Positions 18,187 through 27,283 of a DNA stretch of 64,000 nucleotides are shown here, in pieces. This stretch comes from Allopusillimonas ginsengisoli (GTDB lineage Bacteria > Pseudomonadota > Gammaproteobacteria > Burkholderiales > Burkholderiaceae_B), in NCBI GenBank assembly GCA_005239165.1, contig RAPG01000008.1:1-64000 (forward strand). Reading direction: 5' to 3'. The position numbers and the translations under genes were made by a program. The notes beneath the pieces were generated by a model. It had not been told where the DNA came from. It ran no database searches and saw only the letters and a program-made list of their open reading frames with translations. Positions within the stretch are counted from its first letter, which is position 1, and each line of letters starts with the position of its first letter.

Positions 18187-19122
18187 ATGGATGCTAATTT
18201 AGCGACGATGTCATTTTGGATAATCGCGGCTTTGGTCGTGTTTGTCATTATTAAATCTACAATTCAGATTGTGCCTCAGCAACATGCATTTGTGGTCGAG
18301 CGATTGGGTAAATTCGATCGCACATTGTCTCCCGGGCTAGGGTTTACGGTTCCCTTCCTGGAAAAGGTTGCTTATCGCCATTCGCTTAAAGAAATGGTGC
18401 TTGATGTCGCCAGTCAGGTTTGCATCACCAAAGACAATACCCAATTGAAGGTCGATGGGGTGCTTTACTTCCAGGTTACTGATCCACGTCAGGCTTCTTA
18501 TGGTTCGACCAATTACGTGCTGGCCATTTCCAATCTGGCCCAGACGTCATTGCGTTCGGTAATTGGCAAGCTTGAAATGGACGAAACGTTCGAAAAACGT
18601 GACCTCATCAACCTGGCTGTAGTGAAGGCGCTCGACGAAGCCGCCATGAATTGGGGCGTCAAGGTATTGCGCTACGAGATCAGTGATCTGACGCCTCCAG
18701 AAGAAATTCTGAGAGCCATGCAGTTGCAAATTACTGCAGAAAGGACCAAGCGTGCGCTGGTTACCGAATCTGAAGGTAAAAAGCAGGAAGACATCAATAT
18801 TGCTCAGGGTAATCGTCAGGCGGCAATTCTTAAGTCTGAGGGTGAGCAGCAATCCATGATCAACTACGCTCAGGGTGAGGCTCAGGCGTTGCTGACTATC
18901 GCGCAAGCAACTGCAGAATCTCTGGAACGGGTCGGGCGAGCCACGCAGACTCCTGGCGGCATGGATGCCGTGAACCTTAGCGTGGCCGAACGCTATGTAG
19001 ATGCTTTCAAAGAAGTGGCCCAGAAGAACAACACCTTGATACTGCCTGCCAACATGGGCGATATGGGTGGCATGATTGCTGCAGCCATGACCGTCGTCAA
19101 GGCTGCAAAGCCCGCCGGCTAG
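18187..19122 (+). CDS. SPFH/band 7 paraslipin (QmcA-like)
   Basis: This 311-residue protein has one N-terminal membrane helix (MSFWIIAALVVFVIIKSTI) and an SPFH domain starting QIVPQQHAFVVERLGKFDRT. A coiled-coil region rich in Ala/Gln/Glu follows (EGKKQEDINIAQGNRQAAIL, GEAQALLTIAQATAES). The C-terminus NNTLILPANMGDMGGMIAAA is typical of paraslipins. It oligomerises in the inner membrane and partners with the NfeD protein encoded just upstream. Confidence 0.92.
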   Translation: MDANLATMSFWIIAALVVFVIIKSTIQIVPQQHAFVVERLGKFDRTLSPGLGFTVPFLEKVAYRHSLKEMVLDVASQVCITKDNTQLKVDGVLYFQVTDPRQASYGSTNYVLAISNLAQTSLRSVIGKLEMDETFEKRDLINLAVVKALDEAAMNWGVKVLRYEISDLTPPEEILRAMQLQITAERTKRALVTESEGKKQEDINIAQGNRQAAILKSEGEQQSMINYAQGEAQALLTIAQATAESLERVGRATQTPGGMDAVNLSVAERYVDAFKEVAQKNNTLILPANMGDMGGMIAAAMTVVKAAKPAG

Positions 19123-19232
19123 ACGCATCAGCACAGGTGCTAATCCACCTGTGGCAGTGGCCCTCGTTAATGATGGGCGGTTGCTGCCGTCGCGGTATTT
19201 TGGCTGGCCTTGGTTACGGTCGCTAGTATTTG

Positions 19233-20452
19233 CTAAATGACATCTGACGCCCGCGCAAGCGGGCGTTGGGCTTTTTGCCGCCTACGTTGCCAGAACGGAT
19301 GATCAGACCAGCGCGGCTGAGTACCGTAGAAGTAATCTCGCTGCGTTACGTACGTGTCCCACAGTTGGCGCTGTTGCTCATTGTATTGGTGGATGAACGT
19401 ACTGCTGCTTCCTAATCCGTCCTTACCCTGCGGGCAATCTGTCAACGCGTAATGAATCATGTGCCCAGCGTGACTGCCCGTTTTAGTGCTTTGTCCATGC
19501 CTTGCGACGACAGTGGGTCATAGGCTTGCGCAGCATCGCCCACCGCCATCCAGGCGTCACCGCAGAAGCGCTGTAATCGTTGACTGTTGGCTGGTGCACC
19601 TCTTATTGTCCCGCAAGAGCGATAGCCTTTGCTTTTAAGCAAGGGTGCAATATGCGTCGACTCGCTCAGCAGCTGATCAAAACCTTGCTGACGCGCAGCC
19701 ATTTTCGCCACCGGCAAGTCCTTGTCAGAGTGCAAAACGACCAACCGCCTGATTTCATCGCTTTCCTCACTAGGCAGGCGGTTGCTATACCACCAGCCGT
19801 GTGGCGCGGCCTCAATTCGGGTGTAAGGATCATCATCATCACCGGCACAGGAAAACCATTGTGCATAAGCGAACAGCCGGTCATGTTCAGGAACAGGCAG
19901 GATGCCGAGCGCCCTGGCCACGACTGCACGCCGGCCTGAACAGTCGACAAGATAACGTGCGCGATGCTGCTGTGTTTGCGTATCCGAGCTTATCCGCAGT
20001 TGCCAATTAAACGAGCTATCGGCAATACGTGCGCAAGATTCAAAACGAACGCCCTTGAGCAAGGTTGCGCCGGCCGTAACGGCATTTGAACGCAAGGCTT
20101 CATCGAACGCCAATCGTTCAACATTCAGCCCAAAGCCAGTAAGCGTGAAAAAAAAGTCTGTGACTTCGGGCTGCTCAGTTGCCCATACCGATATGTTGCC
20201 AGCCGTTCTGAAAAGGCCGGGAATACTATGTGCCGAACCTTCAATATCACCCAGGAAGTGCTTGACCAGACTGATAGCGTTTGGCGGCAGCGATTCACCC
20301 AGCTTGAATGCGGCGGTTACCCGTTCCTCCACCAACAATACACGCTGGCCAAACTTGGCCAGCGTGATTGCGGTTGCTGCACCCGCCGGACCGGCGCCGA
20401 TAATAACCACGTCCCACGCCGTGTTGGCCTGGTCGGGTCGGGTCGACGACAC
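19233..20452 (-). pseudogene. LodB/GoxB-like FAD-dependent oxidoreductase, frameshifted near 19457
   Basis: The first 331 codons encode a tryptophan-halogenase-like flavoprotein. It has an N-terminal FAD Rossmann motif DVVIIGAGPAGAATAITLAK, GESLPPNA, YLVDCSGRRAVVAR, and the second FAD site WMAVGDAAQAYDPLSSQGM. The frame stops at 19457. The rest of the family's C-terminal helical region (QRQLWDTYVTQRDYFYGTQP, DHPFWQRR) continues in another frame from 19460 to 19233. Adding one base near 19457-19460 restores a protein of about 406 residues. LodB-type enzymes are needed for cysteine tryptophylquinone formation in the partner oxidase, encoded 3 nt upstream. It may be inactive, or the sequence may be in error. 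Confidence 0.8.
19247..19275 (+). terminator. Possible terminator of the NfeD-paraslipin operon
   Basis: A perfect 8-bp hairpin (ACGCCCGC-GCAA-GCGGGCGT, 19247-19266) is followed after four bases by a short T5 run. It overlaps the 3' end of the convergent flavoprotein gene. The U-tract is short and displaced, so termination is only plausible. Confidence 0.4.
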
Positions 20453-20455
20453 GTA

Positions 20456-22456
20456 TTATTTTCCTTTGACAGGTGGCCGGTTTAGTGCGGGATGGCGTTC
20501 TTGCTCGACGAATACAGTTGAGCCGTTGTCTTTCAGAAAACTGCCGTCGTCGGTTTTGATGGGTAGAACCATGCCCAGTTTCGACCACGCATACTCCATC
20601 TGATCATACCCATCGGTGGACGATAGAGGTTCTCCATCAGCATCGTATCCGCGGAACCACTCTTTATAGGTTCTGGTCTGATTCTGTTGATCGTACTCAA
20701 AAACAATGTCTGGTCGTTGGGTGGGCCACCATGACACGTTGCACGACCAGAAGTCGCCTTGCCACGGGCTAGACATATACGCAGCAACTGCGCCAGGCTC
20801 GATGTCTTTACCCACACGAAACGCACCGGCAAAATACTCTTGATAAAGTATGAGATAAGGGAATTCAATACCGGGATGAAAACCACCTCCAATGGTAGGT
20901 TGTAGTGCCGAGCTATCTAGTGCATGCGGCTGCTCTGTCAACGGTAATTTTTCCAGGGCGACGGGTTCTTGCAGGCTGCCAACCTCAAAGTCACCGTCAG
21001 CCCAACTCTTCATATGGTTCAATTGCCAGTCGGTCAGACTCAAGAATTGATCCGGAAAATTATTGCCCAGTTGCTGATTCTGTAAAGGCTTACCTGCCGT
21101 ACCCCACAGCTTGGGCATTTTCGTGTCGTCCTCTGTCCGCTGGAATTCTTCGTTTTTCCAACTCGTTGGCCGTTGGGGTGGCGCGGGCAGTAACGAATCA
21201 ACAAGGCGTCCGCGCTTTCCTGGAGCATGTCGCATCAGGCTGTAGATTCTTTGTCTTAATGGTTTGCTGCTCTCGGCCGGATCAGCCAACACCGAGATAT
21301 ACCCCGGGTTGAGCACATTGCCTGGTTGCTTGGGACCATGGGCGATGCCTTTTGTTGGGGCCTGCACGCCCGCCGCCTCAGCACTGACCCAGCCATAGTT
21401 AACCGCATTGGCGAATATCGGATACACGTCACGGTAAAAGTTCGTTTTCTTCCCGGTAAAAGGGTAGGACTCAGGGAACGTCTCGTAAACCCGATCCAGA
21501 ATCGACACCACGTGGTACATGTGCGGGGCAAATTTTGGTGGGGCAGTAACTATCCATGCCCCTGCCTGCGGATTGCGCGTGCCTTCGTCCGTTGCCGATT
21601 TCACGTTGTCACGTGTACTCAAAACAGTGCCATCTTTAAGTGTGACCGTAACGTCAATTTCGCCACCACAGGTATCGTCCCACCAGCCTGGAATATTGAA
21701 ATACCCGAACTGATTTGTTAGTGGGTTTTTACCGTTGTCTGGGCCGTTGGGAGGGTTGACTGACTCACTTGGATTGGACAACGCCACTTTAGGTGTTGTG
21801 ACACATTCGCCTTTTCCGGGTGCGGGAACGAATAACAGTCTATCCTTGGCATCAAGGCGAAGCTGCCCCAGCTCGATATCCTTGGCCGCTTCGTAAGTGA
21901 CCTCAACGTCCTTCGAAGTGTCCTTAGGTGTGAAACCTTCAAACCGCAACTCACCCGGCAGCGAACCTTTTTCAATGCCAGTGAAAACGTCACCCTTCAT
22001 AACAACCGGTCCGGACTGTCCGGATGCGATGGTATGCACACCAGGATCGATGATGAGCTGATCGCGTTCGATCGGCTTCTTGCCAGGCTGAATTGCGGGG
22101 TTCCGCAACTCGTCGGGATCAAACAAATATGCACCTTGAAATGCATAGTTTGCTGCTTTCATGTTTCTTACATGAACTCGCCAGTTCACGGACTCAATAA
22201 GACCTGAATCTGATGTGAGTTCTGCGACAACCTTGTCGTTGGCATCGTACCCATATACGCGATAGCGCTGGGCCTGACGCTTCAATCGCGCCTGGCTGTC
22301 CCGGTAGGTTCCACCGTTTGGTCCCGGTCCGTCGCTACCGCCCGGATCCACCACCACTCCCGGTGCTTCAGGACCGATATAAAACTCGTCACTGTCTCCC
22401 AGGCGGGCAATACCAATACCGGGGTGGATGCGGATGCTTTTGATCTTATCGGGCAC
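20456..22456 (-). CDS. LodA/GoxA-like cysteine tryptophylquinone (CTQ) oxidase
   Basis: This 666-residue protein has the family N-terminus IRIHPGIGIARLGDSDEFYI, with no Sec signal. The C-terminal part contains PWQGDFWSCNVSWWPTQRPD. Cys572, with Asp568 four residues before it, matches the LodA Cys516/Asp512 arrangement, and Trp624 in MEYAWSKLG is the likely cross-link partner (LodA Trp581). Known members are L-lysine epsilon-oxidase and glycine oxidase, which produce H2O2 and can act as antimicrobial proteins. The amino-acid substrate here cannot be predicted. It is in an operon with the LodB-like gene, which would install the quinone. Confidence 0.9.
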   Translation of the reverse strand: MPDKIKSIRIHPGIGIARLGDSDEFYIGPEAPGVVVDPGGSDGPGPNGGTYRDSQARLKRQAQRYRVYGYDANDKVVAELTSDSGLIESVNWRVHVRNMKAANYAFQGAYLFDPDELRNPAIQPGKKPIERDQLIIDPGVHTIASGQSGPVVMKGDVFTGIEKGSLPGELRFEGFTPKDTSKDVEVTYEAAKDIELGQLRLDAKDRLLFVPAPGKGECVTTPKVALSNPSESVNPPNGPDNGKNPLTNQFGYFNIPGWWDDTCGGEIDVTVTLKDGTVLSTRDNVKSATDEGTRNPQAGAWIVTAPPKFAPHMYHVVSILDRVYETFPESYPFTGKKTNFYRDVYPIFANAVNYGWVSAEAAGVQAPTKGIAHGPKQPGNVLNPGYISVLADPAESSKPLRQRIYSLMRHAPGKRGRLVDSLLPAPPQRPTSWKNEEFQRTEDDTKMPKLWGTAGKPLQNQQLGNNFPDQFLSLTDWQLNHMKSWADGDFEVGSLQEPVALEKLPLTEQPHALDSSALQPTIGGGFHPGIEFPYLILYQEYFAGAFRVGKDIEPGAVAAYMSSPWQGDFWSCNVSWWPTQRPDIVFEYDQQNQTRTYKEWFRGYDADGEPLSSTDGYDQMEYAWSKLGMVLPIKTDDGSFLKDNGSTVFVEQERHPALNRPPVKGK

Positions 22457-22582
22457 GGCTTATCTCCTCTGTAAAACATTCTTGTTAATTCGATGCAGAA
22501 AGGGTAGCCGGGATAAAGATACGCCTATCTTCCGTTAATGTGAAAATCGGCAAGTTGGCAATGGATGGGAATCTGGCATTGC

Positions 22583-22864
22583 TCAAACAGAACGTACGAT
22601 CTTCCAGTCCAGCAAGTCAGCAGAAGTGACTGTGTAGCGGGTATCGAAATGTTCGATGTCGGCGTGGGTCAGTCCGTTTGACCTGCCATGGGTCCGTACC
22701 GAGAAGCTGCCGCCGAAGCTTGCCTTGATCGACTTCTCAATCTGCGCTCTGGCATCTGATGTTTTGATAATGCTCGCGTCACGTGCGCCCCAGCTGATGC
22801 CCGGCACCAGCAACGCGCAGGTTGCTGCACAACCCTTGACGAAATCTCTACGCTTGATTTGCAT
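22583..22864 (-). CDS. Small Tat-exported protein upstream of the CTQ oxidase
   Basis: This 93-residue protein begins MQIKRRDFVKGCAATCALLV, a clear twin-arginine signal ending at SWGA. The mature part is only about 65 residues (DARAQIEKSIKASFGGSFSV, then THADIEHFDTRYTVTSADLL) and matches no domain I know. It lies 126 nt upstream of the lodA-like gene on the same strand, so it is probably cotranscribed. It could be a partner of the oxidase or an independent export product. Confidence 0.65.
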   Translation of the reverse strand: MQIKRRDFVKGCAATCALLVPGISWGARDASIIKTSDARAQIEKSIKASFGGSFSVRTHGRSNGLTHADIEHFDTRYTVTSADLLDWKIVRSV

Positions 22865-23117
22865 GTCTTACTCATCCTCTTTTTATCTTTTTTTGTCTTC
22901 TTTTTTCCTCAACGATTGTACATTTTATTTAGATGTAAAACATAAGCAATGTGCTGCGTGTGGTGGCTGCTCCCCGTGGTAGTGCGTTCGCGTCAGAAGC
23001 TGCAGTGCGAAGATGTTTGTAATTTCTTATTACCTATAGTAAAAAGCTACCTTTCTGCATGGCACGGATTCATTCCAGCAAGCTTAGTTGCGTCCATAAT
23101 AAAATTAGGGTGAGTCT

Positions 23118-26100
23118 GTGATAAAAAATTTAGTACTAGCTGTTTCGCTGGCCTTTGGCTGTACAAATGCTCAAGCATACACGTCGCAGATGGTCTCTGA
23201 CCCTTCCGGACAAATCGTTTTCGATGTTCGCTTTTTCGACGTTGGTGACGGACCTTTCATGGAGGACGAACCAGACGCACCCAGCCAATCTACCTGGAAT
23301 CTGAATCAGCCACTAAAAGACGGAATAATCGAAGCTATAGCCCGCTGGGCAGAAATTATTAAAGCCAAGCCAGGTCAACTGCCAGCTGTCATCAATGTTG
23401 GCACCTTCTCTGAAGAAAATGCTGCCGCCACAAGCGACCATTTCGGCACGCAGGGTCTGACACTTTTGCAGGCCGCCTTAACCGGCTCTCCTCCGGGATA
23501 CAGAGTCTTCGACTCTCATGCCCAAATCATTATGGGGGAGTTCAATTTTGACGAAACAAAACGGGCTCCTTCGCAATTGCCTGAATCCCTGAATCAGTCC
23601 GATCTGCAAGGCACGACCTTTCACGAATTGGCTCATGGCCTGGGTATTTCCAACTCAGTTGACCTCCGTGACCCGAGCGATGAGGGTACTCCTTACTTTG
23701 CAGATCAACTGAGCCTATGGGCGCAGCACCTGCGCGATGACAACGGCAATCCGGCTCGCCCTGACCAAAATATTATTTGCGAAGAATGCACAAATAACCC
23801 GTTGGAGTCGGCTGCCTTCGATGTGCGTAAGGACCAGGGCTATTTCACAGGGGATCACGTACGAGAAGTGCTGGCTGGCGCAATGCCGGGTGTGCCAGTA
23901 AAAATGCTGGCTGAAGACGGAGACTTAGACAACAATTACATGAGCCACACTGAGCTCAAAGCCAGCATGATGAGCCACCAAAGTTACGGCAATTATTCGA
24001 GCTTTATGGAGGCCGAACTGGCCATCATGCAAGATTTGGGCTATGACATTGATCGGCGTAATTTCTTTGGTCATTCCATTTACGGAAACGGCAAGACTCT
24101 CGTCAATACTAATGGCTTTTTTCTGCGTAATTCGGCCGGCACCGCCTACATTGACGGTTTGTACAATACCGCTACCCTGGGGTTGGGCCTACATATCTAC
24201 GGCAGTAATAATAAGGTTTTTCAGCAGGCCGACTTACTCAGCATAGGCCAAGGCGGTGCGGGTGTGCGCGTGGACGGTGGCGGCAATACGCTGGTCATAC
24301 AACCAGGCACGCGTGTTTATGCCGACGGCCTGAACGGGCGCGGCATTATGTTTGCGTATGGAAAAGCCCATAATCTAATATTACGGGGCGATGTCCACGC
24401 ACTGGGCGAACAAGGCATAGGCGCAAGTTTCGACTTTGGCAATAGCAGCAACGGCAACGAATCGGGGTATCGCGGTTCTTATATCAACGAGGTTGACTTC
24501 CTGCCTGTCGCCGTACTCCCCGAATTGCGCGGTGCCCTGGTCGATAACTTTGATCTGACCGGGCGCCTGGCGGGCAAGGAAGCTGCCATTTACATCTCGC
24601 GCAATGCGCTGGTCGGCAACATCAATGTCATGCGTGGCGCGCAAATACAGGGCGATATTTACTCCGCCTATAACCAGCAAGATGAGAATGGCGACCAGCG
24701 TCTTACACAGCTTAGCTTCGGGCGCTTGCCTGACAATACGGGCCGCTCCACAGATCAGGCCGACTCTGGCTTCGTGTACCGCTATGACGGCAACATCAAT
24801 GGCGTCAATAACCTTGTGGTCAATACCAAAGGTGGAAAAACGTCTTTGAATGGAGCGCACGAACTTTATGGTGTGGTGGTTGACCCTGGTTCCACGCTGG
24901 GAGGAAATAGCACGTATGCGCTCAATAAGGATGGTGCATTCATCAATCACGGTACGCTTGCACCGGGTAACTCTATAGGAAAAATAGCCATTCATGGCGA
25001 CTATGAACAAAGCGCCGAGGGTAGCCTGCTTATGGAGATCGACCCGAAAGGGCAGCACGACACCTTGGTAGTTAGCGGCAACGTCGACCTGAACGGCTCA
25101 CTTACTCTGGCGCCGATCGAAGGCTGGTATGCCAGTGGTACGAATATCCGGGTCGAAAAACTGCTGCAAGCTGACAGTGTAACGGGCGACTTCAATACGA
25201 TAAATAAACGCTTGGCATCGCCCACGTTACTCGTCCAGGCCAGTGACTTAGGCGGGTTTTCCTATCAGTTGAACTTCACGCGCCAAAAGGGCGCCTATAG
25301 CCAGTATGCGAGCAACAGCAATGCGCGTGAGGCGGGACGGGCGCTGGACGCTGTGGCTGGCCTCGCGCGACCCGACATCCAGCCGTTGTATCAAGAACTG
25401 GACTTCTCTGCCGCTGATGGCAGCGACATTGGTCCTGCACTCGACCAACTTTCGCCGCAAGCCTATAGCGCAATGGTCGCTAGCGCACTTGCTCGTGAGC
25501 ACCAAATCGCCGATATCGTTGCGACACGCAGCCTAATCGGAACGAGCAGCCTTTTAAGTGATGAATGGCGGGGCTTTGCAACGCCGTTTGGCGGTGGCTT
25601 TCGCCAGCAAGAACAGGGCTCCATTGTGGGCTACAACTCGTCGAGCTACGGCGTAGTATTTGGAGCAGAGCGCATCAGTACACGTTCCCCGCACTGGACT
25701 TTCGGGATGTACGGGGCCGTCAGCGGACAATCGGTCAACGTTAACGACAGCCAGAACGCCACTGGACGCAGCACTGCCTTTAATCTGGGTTTGTCGGCAA
25801 GCTACGCACCCGATCAACGCGCCGGTCTATATGCCTTTGGCCAAGGTCAGTTTGGTATAGAAGATGGCAAGCTCACGCGCCGCCTGCGTGTTGGAAGTTA
25901 CGACACCAGCCAGCATAGCGACTGGACCGCGGTTAGTGGATCTCTTGCTGCTGGCGGCGGCTATCGATGGGCTCTGAACCCGATGCTGAGTGTTGGGCCG
26001 TTGGCCACGCTGAATTACACCCGGTTAAGTCGTCCCGGCAAAACTGAGTCAGGCATAGATGCTAGTCGGCTGACACTGTATTCTGCCCATTTCGATTCGT

Positions 26101-26420
26101 TGCGTTCAAGTATAGGTGCCAATGCCAGCCTGAACCTGCCACAAAAGAATGGCGCGAAGCTTGTCGCTAATCTACAGGTAAGCTGGGATCGCGAACTGCT
26201 GAATAACAATTTTGTGCAAGATGCCAGCTTTGTTGGTTACTCTGACACACGTTTAAGCAGCCGTAACAAAGTCCGAACACGCGACGGCTTGGGAGTAAAC
26301 GCCGGGCTTGGTTACGAAGTTGATAAGGGCCTTACGCTCAGTGCCAACATTAGCAGCCAATTATTCCGTTCCGGATATAGCTCGGTCTCGGGCAATTTTT
26401 CGTTGTCTCGACGGTTCTGA
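23118..26420 (+). CDS. Autotransporter with a metzincin-like zinc protease passenger
   Basis: This 1100-residue type V secretion protein has a signal peptide (MIKNLVLAVSLAFGCTNAQA, start codon GTG 23118 after AGGGTGAG). The N-terminal passenger region holds TFHELAHGLGISN (His169, Glu170, His173), a zinc-binding HExxHxxGxxN, and downstream KASMMSHQS that could be the Met-turn. A beta-helix region follows, then PATR-like NKDGAFINHGTLAPGNSIGK. The C-terminal ~280 residues are an autotransporter barrel (from about GFATPFGGGFRQQEQ) ending in the classic aromatic residue (LSRRF). Known autotransporter proteases are mostly serine proteases, so a metalloprotease passenger is notable. Proteolytic activity is inferred. 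Confidence 0.85.
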   Translation: MIKNLVLAVSLAFGCTNAQAYTSQMVSDPSGQIVFDVRFFDVGDGPFMEDEPDAPSQSTWNLNQPLKDGIIEAIARWAEIIKAKPGQLPAVINVGTFSEENAAATSDHFGTQGLTLLQAALTGSPPGYRVFDSHAQIIMGEFNFDETKRAPSQLPESLNQSDLQGTTFHELAHGLGISNSVDLRDPSDEGTPYFADQLSLWAQHLRDDNGNPARPDQNIICEECTNNPLESAAFDVRKDQGYFTGDHVREVLAGAMPGVPVKMLAEDGDLDNNYMSHTELKASMMSHQSYGNYSSFMEAELAIMQDLGYDIDRRNFFGHSIYGNGKTLVNTNGFFLRNSAGTAYIDGLYNTATLGLGLHIYGSNNKVFQQADLLSIGQGGAGVRVDGGGNTLVIQPGTRVYADGLNGRGIMFAYGKAHNLILRGDVHALGEQGIGASFDFGNSSNGNESGYRGSYINEVDFLPVAVLPELRGALVDNFDLTGRLAGKEAAIYISRNALVGNINVMRGAQIQGDIYSAYNQQDENGDQRLTQLSFGRLPDNTGRSTDQADSGFVYRYDGNINGVNNLVVNTKGGKTSLNGAHELYGVVVDPGSTLGGNSTYALNKDGAFINHGTLAPGNSIGKIAIHGDYEQSAEGSLLMEIDPKGQHDTLVVSGNVDLNGSLTLAPIEGWYASGTNIRVEKLLQADSVTGDFNTINKRLASPTLLVQASDLGGFSYQLNFTRQKGAYSQYASNSNAREAGRALDAVAGLARPDIQPLYQELDFSAADGSDIGPALDQLSPQAYSAMVASALAREHQIADIVATRSLIGTSSLLSDEWRGFATPFGGGFRQQEQGSIVGYNSSSYGVVFGAERISTRSPHWTFGMYGAVSGQSVNVNDSQNATGRSTAFNLGLSASYAPDQRAGLYAFGQGQFGIEDGKLTRRLRVGSYDTSQHSDWTAVSGSLAAGGGYRWALNPMLSVGPLATLNYTRLSRPGKTESGIDASRLTLYSAHFDSLRSSIGANASLNLPQKNGAKLVANLQVSWDRELLNNNFVQDASFVGYSDTRLSSRNKVRTRDGLGVNAGLGYEVDKGLTLSANISSQLFRSGYSSVSGNFSLSRRF

Positions 26421-26521
26421 TAGGGCGAGCGCCTGTGGCGGGCGCGATATGAGAAACTAAGAGACAACATGATTGGCTTGTGGGTTACGCATTGTGGGTT
26501 CGGGTAGCTTTTTGAGTTTGC

Positions 26522-27274
26522 TTATTCATCCTCAACGATAGACTGTATGTCTTTATTCTCGAAACTCAGCGTGAAACCGCTAGCTGACGTTGTGCCGCTT
26601 TGCTGGATTGTCAGCTCGAGCGACGCACCATAAAGTTTTGCGCTTTTCAGCTCTGCCGTTTGATCGGCCACCCACGCGCGCCCGGTTATCTCCTGGTATT
26701 TTTGCTGCAGTTCGACACGGTACGGCGTACCGTCGCAGCTATCCCATTCCCAAACGCCAGCAACCTGTGCCGGCACTATCCATTTGTAAATCTTGACGCC
26801 ACTGAAGTCGAGCAGTTCATCAGCTTTCCAGTCACCCATGTCGAAAGCATGTGAAATGATGCGGGTCCCCGGGCTCAGATCTCGTAAAAGACGAGGTCGC
26901 AACTGAACATTAATGGAATCCAGAAGATATAGAGTTACTACAGTTGCATCGCTAAAATCAGCGGTGAAAATGCTCTCTTCAACAAAATCTACAAGATATT
27001 CAACGCGAGAGTGGCCGGCGTAGTCGAATGCGTCTGCGATTCGCAGTGGGTCAATTTCTACTCCAACCCCTCGGGTGTCACGATCTCGCGCGGCAGCGAC
27101 CAGAATACGGCCATCGCCCGAGCCCAGGTCGTAAAGCAAGTCGGTTGGGCCGACTTCGCCCAGGTTCAACATGGCCTCGATTACGCCGTCATCGGTGGGT
27201 ACGAAGGGGACATCCAAAAGCATGTCCGGTTCTACAGAATAGCTGTCAAGATCGTCAATTAAGTCTCTGAACAA
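26522..27274 (-). CDS. Class I SAM-dependent methyltransferase
   Basis: This 250-residue protein has motif I LLYDLGSGDGRILVAAARD and the acidic motif II GVEIDPLRI. ATVVTLYLLDSINVQLRPRL followed by GTRIISHAFDMGDWKA resembles DOT1-like or lysine methyltransferase-like bacterial proteins. The last ~90 residues form a beta-rich extension (WEWDSCDGTPYRVELQQKYQ). The acceptor is unknown. It ends 101 nt from the autotransporter, convergent. It starts 9 nt beyond the M48 gene stop and is probably the third gene of the lemA-M48 transcript. Confidence 0.82.
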   Translation of the reverse strand: MFRDLIDDLDSYSVEPDMLLDVPFVPTDDGVIEAMLNLGEVGPTDLLYDLGSGDGRILVAAARDRDTRGVGVEIDPLRIADAFDYAGHSRVEYLVDFVEESIFTADFSDATVVTLYLLDSINVQLRPRLLRDLSPGTRIISHAFDMGDWKADELLDFSGVKIYKWIVPAQVAGVWEWDSCDGTPYRVELQQKYQEITGRAWVADQTAELKSAKLYGASLELTIQQSGTTSASGFTLSFENKDIQSIVEDE

Positions 27275-27283
27275 TGGTGATAC

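Noticed and set aside
24381..25058. 225-codon minus-strand frame inside the metalloprotease-like autotransporter
   Set aside because: Antisense shadow; the plus-strand frame has clear domains and a signal peptide.
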